A stretch of DNA of 64,000 bases from Robinsoniella peoriensis (GTDB lineage Bacteria > Bacillota > Clostridia > Lachnospirales > Lachnospiraceae): assembly GCF_000797495.1 (NCBI RefSeq), contig NZ_JTGN01000006.1, positions 241,448 to 305,447 on the forward strand, in the 5' to 3' direction. The position numbers and the translations under genes were made by a program. The stretch's first letter is position 1; each line of letters starts with the position of its first letter. The notes under the pieces are model-generated. The model saw nothing but the letters and a program-made list of their open reading frames with translations, made no database searches and was not told where the DNA came from. This document shows, one piece after another, positions 18,458 to 27,477 of this stretch.

Positions 18458-20516
18458 CGATCTGAATAATGAAATTCCTTTTCCGGATGAAATCACCCAT
18501 CTCGCTGAAATGAACGAAAAACTAAAAGACGCTCTGCAGGAAGCGGAATCGAAAGTAGACCGGCTGGATAAAGACTATATGGAAACCAAACGCTACATGG
18601 CAGATTACCGTGGTGAAATTGACCCCCACGAAATGTTTCAGAATGAACTTGCTTTAAAGCAAATAGACCACATTGGAGCATTTGCAGTAGGAGTACGGGA
18701 TAAAATATACAAACTGAAAGATTCCCCATATTTTGCCCGCATTGATTTTTGCCCGGAAGATGAAGATCATGCAATGAAGCATTATATTGGCCGCTTCACA
18801 TTCAGCCATGAGAATAAACTCCTTGTTTTCGACTGGCGTGCGCCCATAGCCGGCATGTTTTATGACTATGAGACAGGTCCTGCAGGATTTGATGCCCCCT
18901 CCGGAAGGGTAAACGGCAATTTAACCCGCAAACGCCAGTTTAAAATCAAAAATGGGAAGCTGGAGTATGCCCTTGAAAGCTCCGTTAATATTCAGGATGA
19001 TGTCTTACAACGGGAACTTAGCCACACCTCAGATGAAAAAATGAAATCTATTATTTCCACTATTCAAAAAGATCAAAACCGCATTATCCGAAATGAGAAA
19101 TCCGGAACATTGATCATCCAGGGTGTTGCCGGGTCAGGAAAAACCTCTATCGCACTGCACCGGATTGCTTTTCTACTCTATCGATTTAAAGACCGGCTGT
19201 CCGCCAAAAATATCACGATACTATCCCCTAATAAAGTTTTTGGCGATTATATTTCCAGCGTCCTGCCCGAGCTTGGAGAGGAACCTATTTATGAATCCGG
19301 ATTTGCTGATATCGCTGAAATTCAGTTAGAAGGAGTGATTGGATTTGAACCTGACCAGGATCCGCTGGAGTCAAAGGATGAATCCTGGAACAAAAGAGTC
19401 CGTTTTAAATCAACACTTGAATTTGTACGGCTTATGGACAAGTATATCGGACAGATGCATGACCAGATATTCCAACCCACAGATTATACTTTTGGACCAT
19501 TTACCGCTAAATCTAATTGGATACATGCACGCTACCATGCCTACGGCAGCTACCCTGTAAAGAAGCGTCTGAGAATGATCGCAGAAGATATCCGTGACCG
19601 CTTTGAGACCGATAATATCATGGAACATGATTTACCCAGGATCAACTCCATACTGAAAAGTCTAAATACTATGCTTAAAATTAAAAATACACTTTCACTA
19701 TACCGGGAATTCTACAGACAGCTAGAAGCTTCGGACATGCTTGTAATGGCGTCCGGCAAGACTCTGGAATGGGCAGATGTATATCCATTTCTATACCTTC
19801 ACGGGGCATTTGCCGGGTTGCAGGAAAGTAAAAGGATCAAACATCTGGTTATTGATGAAATGCAGGATTACACGCCCATCCAATATGCGGTCATCAATAT
19901 TTTGTTTAAATGCCAGAAAACAATACTGGGGGACTTTGGCCAGTTTATCAATCCAAACCATGTGCATACATTGGAGGATTTAAAGGCATTATATGAGGAT
20001 GCCGAACTAATCGAACTAAATAAAAGTTACCGGTCTACATATGAAATTATAACCTTTGCCAAACGCATACAGCATGTGACATCCCTGGAACCTATGGAAC
20101 GCCACGGTGATGCCCCTGGGCTGATACAATGCAGCAGCAGCTCAAACGAAATCAAACGAATCCAAATGGAAATTGAACAGTTTCTGAAACAGGAAAATGC
20201 TTCTCTTGGAATCATAACCAAGACAAATCAGGCAGCAAAAGTTCTCTATGACCAGCTTGCAGCAACTTGCCCTTGCCCTATACATCTGATTAAACCGGAA
20301 AGTACTAATTTTATTAACGGGGTATCCATCACCTCTATCCAGATGTCAAAAGGTCTGGAATTTGATGAAGTCATCATTCCTGAGGCAGACAGGAAAACCT
20401 ATACTACTGCATATGACAGAAACCTGCTTTATATTGCCTGCACGCGGGCGATGCACCGTTTGACGCTGATGTTTGTGGGGGAGATGACTGAATTGATTGG
20501 AAAAAGGGATGACTAA
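18450..20516 (+). CDS. HelD-type UvrD-like helicase
   Basis: A 688-residue superfamily 1 ATPase like HelD, which frees RNA polymerase from stalled complexes in Firmicutes. The N-terminus (about 15-60) is a coiled coil that in HelD enters the polymerase secondary channel. Walker A is 'GVAGSGKTSIALHR', Walker B is 'LVIDEMQDYTPIQ', and motifs 'LNKSYRST', 'ITSIQMSKGLEFDEV' and 'NLLYIACTRA' follow in order. The start at ATG 18450 is set by GGGGGAGGGG; an upstream TTG has no such site. It overlaps the AraC-GNAT gene by 8 bp, so the two are co-translated. It lies at the length expected for class II HelD. Confidence 0.88.
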   Translation: MSNDLNNEIPFPDEITHLAEMNEKLKDALQEAESKVDRLDKDYMETKRYMADYRGEIDPHEMFQNELALKQIDHIGAFAVGVRDKIYKLKDSPYFARIDFCPEDEDHAMKHYIGRFTFSHENKLLVFDWRAPIAGMFYDYETGPAGFDAPSGRVNGNLTRKRQFKIKNGKLEYALESSVNIQDDVLQRELSHTSDEKMKSIISTIQKDQNRIIRNEKSGTLIIQGVAGSGKTSIALHRIAFLLYRFKDRLSAKNITILSPNKVFGDYISSVLPELGEEPIYESGFADIAEIQLEGVIGFEPDQDPLESKDESWNKRVRFKSTLEFVRLMDKYIGQMHDQIFQPTDYTFGPFTAKSNWIHARYHAYGSYPVKKRLRMIAEDIRDRFETDNIMEHDLPRINSILKSLNTMLKIKNTLSLYREFYRQLEASDMLVMASGKTLEWADVYPFLYLHGAFAGLQESKRIKHLVIDEMQDYTPIQYAVINILFKCQKTILGDFGQFINPNHVHTLEDLKALYEDAELIELNKSYRSTYEIITFAKRIQHVTSLEPMERHGDAPGLIQCSSSSNEIKRIQMEIEQFLKQENASLGIITKTNQAAKVLYDQLAATCPCPIHLIKPESTNFINGVSITSIQMSKGLEFDEVIIPEADRKTYTTAYDRNLLYIACTRAMHRLTLMFVGEMTELIGKRDD

Positions 20517-20552
20517 CGTAAAATTTTATTCGCCTTGATGAAAAATATAAAA

Positions 20553-20700
20553 AGAGAACACTACTTTGTGTTAAACTGTATTAGGCGACCAAACCAAATA
20601 CATACAAAAGAAGTGTTCTCTATGATTAACAGTATAATATATTTTGAAGAAAAATGCATCCATAAATTTATAAAATTGGAAAAACCTAAAATGAAATTAA
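20553..20700 (+). pseudogene. Possible transposase 5' remnant
   Basis: An inverted repeat (AGAGAACACTACTTT near 20553 and AAAGAAGTGTTCTCT near 20608) precedes a short reading frame beginning at 20622 with 'MINSIIYFEEKCIHKFIKL'. This start resembles the N-terminus of UPF0236/ISLre2-type transposases as far as I recall. The frame ends within about 30 residues. No matching right end was found, so this is a weak call. Confidence 0.3.
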
Positions 20701-20715
20701 TCTATTTTTCACGTC

Positions 20716-22293
20716 TTACTCTAACTCATAAACACTCCCATAAGATACTTTATATAATAGTGTACTGGTTTTAAAATTTTTATTTTTAGATAAAATTTTA
20801 TTGACCATCTTATCCTGATTTAATGAGTCACTTACATAAACCTGCATCTTATCAAAACCTGTAATATCTATATTCTCTAGTTTCTTAAGATTCTTTTTTG
20901 ATATATAAATTATTGATTCATTATAAGATAATTCAAAATAACTTCCCATTAGCTTCCACTGCTTACCATCATAGATGCAAATCATTGGTTCATCTTTGTG
21001 TTGTTTTGCGATATCAATTATATTCTCTTCCTCCAGAAATAAATAGGACATCCCTTGTTTATAACTGGAATAAAAAGATAATAAACATATAAGGCTGACT
21101 ATGGTCAATACTATAGTGTTTGCCCTGCCTCTGAATATGGTTATCATACTACGAAATAAAATGCCTGTAAGTCCGATTATAATAAATGGATAAATACAGA
21201 ATATATAACGAGGTGTCTGGAATGGAGATATTTTAATAACCAATATTGTATATGCCAAAACAGTGAAAATAACCATCATCACTTTGCCTTTAAAAAAACA
21301 AACTACAGTCTTCTTTTTCAAGTCTTTTATATTCATTAAAATTGCTATTACCGCTAATATTATTATAATAAATGCAAAAATTCCAAACTTATTCCCAAAG
21401 AAACTATTTTTGAATATCTCCAAATATTTATCAACGCGCTCAAAAAAATCTCCTCCTTTAGCCAGGTTTTCAAATGACTGCTCTCCCCTGTAACCATCAC
21501 CAAAGATTTGATTAAGCATTGCTGGAAATACTGCTATGGATATTATCCCTGCCGCAGCAAGGGTAAAAATATACCCAACCACATCCTTCCATCTTTTTTT
21601 TATCAATAGATTTATTCCAAAATAAAGACAAAGAAAAAACAAAAATATAAGAAAATAGTATTGTGTCAATGTCCCCAGAACTGTAATACACAATAAAGCC
21701 ACATAAAAAAGTTTATCCAGCTTCTTCTTGTCATAGTATAATAAGAATAGCCACACCACCGCTAATATCCAAATATTTAAAAGGATATACATTCGTAAAA
21801 ACATGATACTGTTAATGACGGCCGGACATACTGAAAAAAGAACTGTAGACAAAAAAACTGCTTTTTTATCTTTTAAAAATTCTTTTGACACTAAATAAAC
21901 CAATATTGTCACAACTAGAGAAAAAAATATATTAACTCCTAATCCAATCCATTTTGTAAATACCCCAGGAAGAAAAGAAGAAATTGTGTGTATAAAAAAA
22001 TAGTACAATGGTGGATGGACATCTTCGGCCTGGTTCCTCCAAACCATCTCATAATCAAATCTGTTATCCTTATTAGTTGTATAATGTTCTGTAAATGGAC
22101 TGCCGCCAGCATAGATTCTACCATCTTCTATGAAGTCATTGGCGCGTTCCTGACCGTTAGATAATGCATATGTATAAAATTCATCTATGTGAAACCCTAC
22201 TTTTTGATTCCCAAAATAAATATAAATTAGGCTTTGCAAAATAAGAACCACTAATATGCCTACAATTATTTTACCATGTTTTTTCTTTTCCAT
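20716..22293 (-). CDS. GT39/PMT-like membrane glycosyltransferase
   Basis: A 525-residue integral membrane protein with about ten hydrophobic helices. The first outer loop has the acidic pair in 'FHIDEFYTYALSNG', the expected catalytic site of polyprenyl-phosphate-sugar transferases of the PMT_2/ArnT type. 'VHPPLYYFFIH' is a second typical motif. It would transfer a sugar from a lipid carrier to a wall or membrane acceptor outside the cell. Directly upstream lies the decayed end of a GtrB-type gene that would have made its lipid-linked donor. The gene is AT-rich compared with its neighbours, which may indicate transfer. An ACGGAG site precedes the ATG. Confidence 0.75.
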   Translation of the reverse strand: MEKKKHGKIIVGILVVLILQSLIYIYFGNQKVGFHIDEFYTYALSNGQERANDFIEDGRIYAGGSPFTEHYTTNKDNRFDYEMVWRNQAEDVHPPLYYFFIHTISSFLPGVFTKWIGLGVNIFFSLVVTILVYLVSKEFLKDKKAVFLSTVLFSVCPAVINSIMFLRMYILLNIWILAVVWLFLLYYDKKKLDKLFYVALLCITVLGTLTQYYFLIFLFFLCLYFGINLLIKKRWKDVVGYIFTLAAAGIISIAVFPAMLNQIFGDGYRGEQSFENLAKGGDFFERVDKYLEIFKNSFFGNKFGIFAFIIIILAVIAILMNIKDLKKKTVVCFFKGKVMMVIFTVLAYTILVIKISPFQTPRYIFCIYPFIIIGLTGILFRSMITIFRGRANTIVLTIVSLICLLSFYSSYKQGMSYLFLEEENIIDIAKQHKDEPMICIYDGKQWKLMGSYFELSYNESIIYISKKNLKKLENIDITGFDKMQVYVSDSLNQDKMVNKILSKNKNFKTSTLLYKVSYGSVYELE

Positions 22294-22390
22294 CAGATAT
22301 TTACTCCGTTATTATTTTTTCTATATATCAGTTTTCCTGGAGCGTGTTTTAGAAATCATTGCACCAGTCTGACCTTCCCACCTGATGGGA

Positions 22391-22555
22391 TCAGCCAGGA
22401 ACAGCATTTTTCTTTACAAACAAAATTGGACGTTCCTTCACTTCCAGATAGGCTTTGGCCATATATTGTCCCAGTATCCCTATACAAAATAATGGATTAC
22501 CACCAATAAATAATATAATACAGGCCAAAGATGGCCAGCCAGCAACCGGATCGCC
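22391..22555 (-). pseudogene. C-terminal fragment of a GtrB-like glycosyltransferase
   Basis: Minus-strand translation from 22555 to the TGA at 22391-22393 gives 'GDPVAGWPSL', 'FCIGILGQYMAK' and 'YLEVKERPILFV', the classic end of bactoprenol-phosphate glucosyltransferases (GT2). A TAA stands directly before the first matching codon, and no start or catalytic domain is present. The upstream part has been lost, with the AAA-ATPase gene ending 15 bp away, so insertion or deletion removed it. It would have fed the GT39-like protein. Confidence 0.8.
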
Positions 22556-22569
22556 TTATAATTTCAACA

Positions 22570-24243
22570 CTATTTTTTAACTCTCACCAAACAATTTTTC
22601 TTACAGAATGCTATACCGTATTTAATAATGTCTTCATACCCTTCTTCTATCAGTTCATCGTCATAGTGTTTTACTTCAATCTGATTCAAGGCTTCCTGGC
22701 ACTTATCTTCCATTTTCCGGGGACTGGCAGTGCACTTTAATTCTATGATGACAGCCTTTTCGTTAAAATCCGGATGACGAATGATAATATCACTGCGTCC
22801 ATCTCCACTTTCCCTGTTTGATTTCACATAATAATCACTCATTCCGGAAAGGCATCCCAACAGAAATCCATGATAAAAGTTTTCATTATAATCTTCGTAG
22901 CTGATGGTATCTCTTAACAACTGTTTTAATTCCTGCTCTACCTCTGCCTCATCTGATCTGAGAATTGCTAAATACAATTTCTGTAAATTTCTGGATTGAA
23001 TCATTTCCTGAAACCATCCCATTATCTTGTGCCGGAAAATGTAAGCTACTTCTTTATTTGGTATTTTCAATGTTATGAAATGATCTCCGTTATCATCAAA
23101 TCTTTCACTTACCTTTTTCAGATAACCTGTAAAAAACATAAAATTCCACAGGTTATTGGTACTGTTGTATATCTCATCATAAGTGACATCTTCATGTACG
23201 GGCTTCTCTATTTCATCTCCCTGCATTAACATTTCCAGATCGCTCTTTGTCTGGAGATCATTTGCCTTTTCTACCATTGTACGGACTATTGAATTGGAAC
23301 TGGTTGTTCCCCAGTAGGATATGGGAAAACCGTGTGACCCATAGTAACTGTCCTTTACATAACGCACGATACTCCAGGGATTATAGACTTCTGTGTTTCC
23401 AAACAGGTAACCGTCATACCAGTCTTTGATAGTTTCCTTCTTTTCTTCCAAACCATAATACTTTAACATATCATCTATTTCATTTTCTGTAAAGCCAAAA
23501 TGCTCTGAGTAGTGCACACTTAGGATTGAAATAATTTCCAGATTATTTAAGCCTGTAAAAATGCTTTCTTTTGAGATGCGCAGACAGCCTGTCATTACGG
23601 CAAATTCCAGATATTTATTAGTTTTTAACGCCGATTCAAATAAGGATCGAACAAAAGAAACCATTTCATCGTAAAATCCTCTGAAATATGCATTTTCCAA
23701 AGGAACATCATATTCATCGATCAGTATGATTACCGGCGTCTGGTAATACTCATACAGACACTTGGATAAAAGCTGTATAGAATCCAGATAAACACCTGTA
23801 TCACCTTCTGCGTCTAAAATCTTTAGAACACGGTCTTTTTCTGCTTCATATTTTAGTACTTCTTTCCTGTGCCTCTGAAATTCACTTGAAATTGCTCTCT
23901 TAATGCTCAAAATAGCATACTCAAAGTTTGCTTGTTTTGCACCCTTTAGTGTAAGATTAATGACGGGATACTTTCCTTGATATTTCATGTATTGTTCCCC
24001 GGTCCGGGCAATCTTTAAATCTAAAAAGATTTCTTTATTATTTTCTTCCGAAATTTCGAAGAAATATTGTAACATGCTCATATTCAGGGTTTTACCGAAT
24101 CTTCTTGGCCTTGTGAATAAGTTTACCTTTCCTTTTAGATCCAGGAGTTCTTTAATCATTATACTTTTATCTACATAATAGAATTTTTTTGTTATCATCT
24201 CACAAAAATCCTCTACACCAACCGGTAATTTTTTAAGTTCCAA
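22570..24243 (-). CDS. AAA-ATPase with PD-(D/E)XK nuclease-like domain
   Basis: A 557-residue protein of the 'AAA-ATPase-like plus PD-(D/E)XK superfamily' group, common in gut anaerobes and of unknown role. The P-loop reads 'LFTRPRRFGKTL' near residue 43. 'VIILIDEYDVPL' is the Walker B region. The C-terminal nuclease-like fold has 'RSDIIIRHPDF' and 'VIIELKCTA', which supply the D and ExK residues. The start is a TTG with GAGGTGG five bases upstream. It seems to have replaced the 5' part of the GtrB-like gene, and these genes often behave as scattered, expendable elements. Confidence 0.8.
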   Translation of the reverse strand: MELKKLPVGVEDFCEMITKKFYYVDKSIMIKELLDLKGKVNLFTRPRRFGKTLNMSMLQYFFEISEENNKEIFLDLKIARTGEQYMKYQGKYPVINLTLKGAKQANFEYAILSIKRAISSEFQRHRKEVLKYEAEKDRVLKILDAEGDTGVYLDSIQLLSKCLYEYYQTPVIILIDEYDVPLENAYFRGFYDEMVSFVRSLFESALKTNKYLEFAVMTGCLRISKESIFTGLNNLEIISILSVHYSEHFGFTENEIDDMLKYYGLEEKKETIKDWYDGYLFGNTEVYNPWSIVRYVKDSYYGSHGFPISYWGTTSSNSIVRTMVEKANDLQTKSDLEMLMQGDEIEKPVHEDVTYDEIYNSTNNLWNFMFFTGYLKKVSERFDDNGDHFITLKIPNKEVAYIFRHKIMGWFQEMIQSRNLQKLYLAILRSDEAEVEQELKQLLRDTISYEDYNENFYHGFLLGCLSGMSDYYVKSNRESGDGRSDIIIRHPDFNEKAVIIELKCTASPRKMEDKCQEALNQIEVKHYDDELIEEGYEDIIKYGIAFCKKNCLVRVKK

Positions 24244-24392
24244 ATACCCACCTCATCTCTATCCAACATATTTATTTGCAATCATTATGACTTTTCTATA
24301 AGTGTCATATTCTTCTTAACATATGCTGCACTATATTATTAATTATAAACATTATACCATTCTCTAATCAATCTGAAAAGGGAGACATCTGA

Positions 24393-24428
24393 TTCTAATT
24401 TAGCTTCTAATTTATCTTCTAATTTAGC
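24393..24428. repeat. Three 12-bp tandem repeats
   Basis: TTCTAATTTAGC, TTCTAATTTATC and TTCTAATTTAGC follow each other in the AT-rich gap between the AAA-ATPase and the second binding-lipoprotein gene. No function is apparent. Confidence 0.8.
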
Positions 24429-24493
24429 TATCATTTAACCTATAATCTAACCTATTATGTGATAAAATATAATCAATATTTTCAGCTACTAAT

Positions 24494-25858
24494 TCAATAC
24501 GCACTCTCCTCCCGCTCCCGATCCGCATATGCCAATATTTCATCCAGGGTTTTCTCCCCCTGAAGCCATAAAAGCTGCTGAGCCGCCAGATCATTCTGAA
24601 AGGACCAGACAAACTGAGAGTTGCCCAGGCTCACTTCTACGACCTGGCCATCTTTCTCATATCTGTCTATGTCATCCTGAATCCTGCTGCGGCTGGCCGG
24701 TTCTACTCCTTTTACGACTGAAGCCGTCTGGGTAAAGTCCAGAATTTCACGTTCCAGTTTTTCGCTTGTCAGCAGGGTGCTGAAGATATCGTTAATCAAT
24801 TCACTGTGCTTTGTTTTGGAACTTTTCATAAAGGTCATGTTTGTCTCCCTGATGAGCCGGGCATCACCATTTTCATTGGGAAATGGAAAGATTCCCAGCT
24901 CCATATTCTCGTTATACTGGCTCGTAAACTGCATGGACCAGGATCCGGTCAGATACATTGCAGCCTGTCCTTCCGTAAATCGGCTGTCACTTTCAAACTG
25001 ATCAATCAATAGTGCGTCCTGCCAGCTGGCATCCAGTATCATTTTGTTATAAGACAGACAGCGTCTTATTACCGGGCTGTCTGCAAAGTTAACCCCACCC
25101 TGCCTGAATCGGTCTCCCCATTCAGGTGTGCTGCTGAATATTTCATTCATAAAGAACTGCATGGTCATATTTCCCACTTTCCAGCTCTCCCTGAAATGGC
25201 TGGCAAAGGGTGTTACACCATTTTCTTTTAGAACTTTTATAATATCATTCAGCTCTTTCTGTGTTTCCGGCACTTTCAGATTATATTTTCTGAATATCTC
25301 TTTGTTATAAATGACTCCCTGATACCAGGCATTATATGGCATTCCATACACGGCACCGTCTACCGTCACTGCTTTTAACGCTTCTGCTCTGATTCTGTCT
25401 GTATAATCTTCCGGCAGAACAGACAGATTCCCGGTGTGGGCATATGCCTGAACATCCTGCGCTTTTCCAATCATAATATCGGGAATGTCTCCTGCCGCAA
25501 ACCTGCCCTGCATTTGGGAATTGAATTTTTCTCCCCAATCCACGCACTCCCACTGGAGTTTTACATTTGGATATTCCTCAGCGATAACTTCATCAATCAT
25601 ATCTTCTATACCTGCATCGGAAGTCGATTGTCCCGCCAGAACCGTCAGCAAAATCCCGTCTTCGTCCTGATGGTACACCGGCACTTCCTTCTGCCCGCAT
25701 CCTGTAAGAAACAAAAGGACAGCTATGCACATCAGGATTATTTTTTGGCATGTTTTAAAATTGCTTTCCGTTGGCTGTACATCACAGTTTGCGGGAGATT
25801 TTGCCCGCATGAAGGGGGCGCTGCGGGCTGGTTTTTTGTAAACGTGATATTCTCTCAT
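24494..25858 (-). CDS. Orphan sugar-binding lipoprotein coupled to a two-component system
   Basis: A 454-residue family 1 solute-binding lipoprotein. The hydrophobic signal is at about residues 40-52 and the lipobox 'LFLTGCG' predicts Cys54 lipidation. The N-terminal tail before it is long and basic; an internal start is possible, but the first ATG overlaps the regulator stop as ATGA and has a GAGGGAAG site. The binding domain is closely similar to the importer protein at 9880, with shared 'AGIEDMID', 'YPNVKL', 'PDIMIGKAQDV' and 'VTPFASH'. No permease is adjacent. Its place behind kinase and regulator genes suggests that it presents sugar to the kinase, or is a spare binding protein for the importer. 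Confidence 0.88.
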   Translation of the reverse strand: MREYHVYKKPARSAPFMRAKSPANCDVQPTESNFKTCQKIILMCIAVLLFLTGCGQKEVPVYHQDEDGILLTVLAGQSTSDAGIEDMIDEVIAEEYPNVKLQWECVDWGEKFNSQMQGRFAAGDIPDIMIGKAQDVQAYAHTGNLSVLPEDYTDRIRAEALKAVTVDGAVYGMPYNAWYQGVIYNKEIFRKYNLKVPETQKELNDIIKVLKENGVTPFASHFRESWKVGNMTMQFFMNEIFSSTPEWGDRFRQGGVNFADSPVIRRCLSYNKMILDASWQDALLIDQFESDSRFTEGQAAMYLTGSWSMQFTSQYNENMELGIFPFPNENGDARLIRETNMTFMKSSKTKHSELINDIFSTLLTSEKLEREILDFTQTASVVKGVEPASRSRIQDDIDRYEKDGQVVEVSLGNSQFVWSFQNDLAAQQLLWLQGEKTLDEILAYADREREESAY

Positions 25859-27477
25859 ACTTCCCTCTGTCCGGTAATACCCGTTCTGTAGTCTCTCGGA
25901 CTTTTCCCCTCCACTTTCCGGAATACACGGCTAAAATAAGTGTAATCATCGTACCCAACCATAAAGGCGATTTCGGTAAGGCTTACCTCTTTATTAGCCA
26001 TAAATTCTTTTGCCTTTTCAACTCTTAAACGAGTGATATAGACCATTAAATTTTCCCCTGTTTCCTGCCGGAACATCTTGGAAAAATAGGAACTTTCCAC
26101 ATTGAACTGCTGAGCAAGAGAGGACAGGCTCAGTTCTTCAAAGTAGTTGCTGTCTATAAACTGTACTGCCTGTTTTACTACACTTCGTATAGAGTCTGTT
26201 GCAGCTTCTCCCTGATTGGTGACGGCAAACTCTATAATGTCGCAAAGCACTTCACACAGCACATCCGCATCCAGAAGTTCGATGATCTTATCTGCCACAT
26301 CTGCCATATTTTCCATATCCATTAATTTTTTCGGATTCCCCTGCTCTGCGGTATAATCGGTAAAAATATTAAGGATTTTCTTGACTGTCTGCTTTACCTC
26401 CAGATACTCCCACTTTTCTTCCTGACATCTTCGCAGTCCAATAGTATCAAAGATCAATTGTTTTAACGCTGATTTATTTCCCCTTTGCAAGAGGCTCTTA
26501 ATCTGTTTTTCATACTCACTGCTCAACTGGTTATGAACCTTTTTCTGGTTTTCCGTGCCCCTGCCGGCAATGAGAATCTCATTTCGATTTTCGTAAATTC
26601 TGGTCATAAACAGCGCCACGGTCTGAATATATGCCATATGTATGCTGTCCATGGTATAGCTGTGCTCACTGATACAGGCTGTTACCGGAGAATTCGCTGC
26701 CGGTGCAAGATATATGATAAGTTTTTCAGCCGCCTTCTTCAATTCTTCATTTTCGATTTCAGAAACTACAATAAACTCGTTGGATCGGAAAATATGATTA
26801 AATACCATAGAGCTCTCTTTTGAAACAATATTTTTGATTTCCTTTTTCACATGATAAGAAAGCTTATTCATATCATATTGATGCTTCTTCATAAGCTCAT
26901 TCAAGTTATGTATTTTAATCAGCATCAGGCTTGCGCCTGCAAAATTAATTTCACTGTTCATAGTAATGGTTGGTGTAAACGGCGTATCTTCCCGTTCCAC
27001 CAAAAGGCTGAATTCACGGTCCTGTATCAGCGATGCTGCTTTTAGCAGCTTCATTTGCCGTTCTTCTTCCTCCTGTTTTGCACACCTGCGGGTGCTGATA
27101 ATTTCAAGCGCCTTCGACAGCGCATTTACCAGATCGATTTTGGTCACAGGCTTTACCAGATAGTTTATTGCCCCTGACATAAATGTATCCTTTACATATT
27201 GAAAATCATCATACCCACTTATGACGAAGGTAATTATATCAGGGTATTTGTCTTTTATAATGGACAGAAGTTCTACTCCATTTATAAAAGGCATGTTTAT
27301 ATCGGTTATCAGTATATCCGGCTCTTCCAGTTGGATTTTATTTAACACATCTTCCCCGTCTACTGCCGGTTCCATAAACTCTAAGGAATATTTCTCCCAA
27401 CATATCATATTCCTTATTTTCTCCCTTGTCCAATACTCATCATCTGCAATCAGGACTTTATAGGCTGCTGCATCCAT
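25855..27477 (-). CDS. YesN-type response regulator with AraC output
   Basis: A 540-residue regulator. The receiver domain (1-125) has acidic residues 'ADDE', the phosphoacceptor Asp in 'ILITDINMPFING' and the Lys in 'LVKPVTK'. A middle region of about 300 residues is helical and typical of YesN proteins. The C-terminus carries two helix-turn-helix units ('LAQQFNVESSYFSKMF', 'IAFMVGYDDYTYFSRVF'). It overlaps the kinase gene by 28 bp and the binding-protein gene by 4 bp, so all three are co-translated. The ribosome site is GGAGGAGG. It is the best candidate to bind the shared element upstream of the importer and the clan GH-A gene. Confidence 0.92.
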   Translation of the reverse strand: MDAAAYKVLIADDEYWTREKIRNMICWEKYSLEFMEPAVDGEDVLNKIQLEEPDILITDINMPFINGVELLSIIKDKYPDIITFVISGYDDFQYVKDTFMSGAINYLVKPVTKIDLVNALSKALEIISTRRCAKQEEEERQMKLLKAASLIQDREFSLLVEREDTPFTPTITMNSEINFAGASLMLIKIHNLNELMKKHQYDMNKLSYHVKKEIKNIVSKESSMVFNHIFRSNEFIVVSEIENEELKKAAEKLIIYLAPAANSPVTACISEHSYTMDSIHMAYIQTVALFMTRIYENRNEILIAGRGTENQKKVHNQLSSEYEKQIKSLLQRGNKSALKQLIFDTIGLRRCQEEKWEYLEVKQTVKKILNIFTDYTAEQGNPKKLMDMENMADVADKIIELLDADVLCEVLCDIIEFAVTNQGEAATDSIRSVVKQAVQFIDSNYFEELSLSSLAQQFNVESSYFSKMFRQETGENLMVYITRLRVEKAKEFMANKEVSLTEIAFMVGYDDYTYFSRVFRKVEGKSPRDYRTGITGQREV

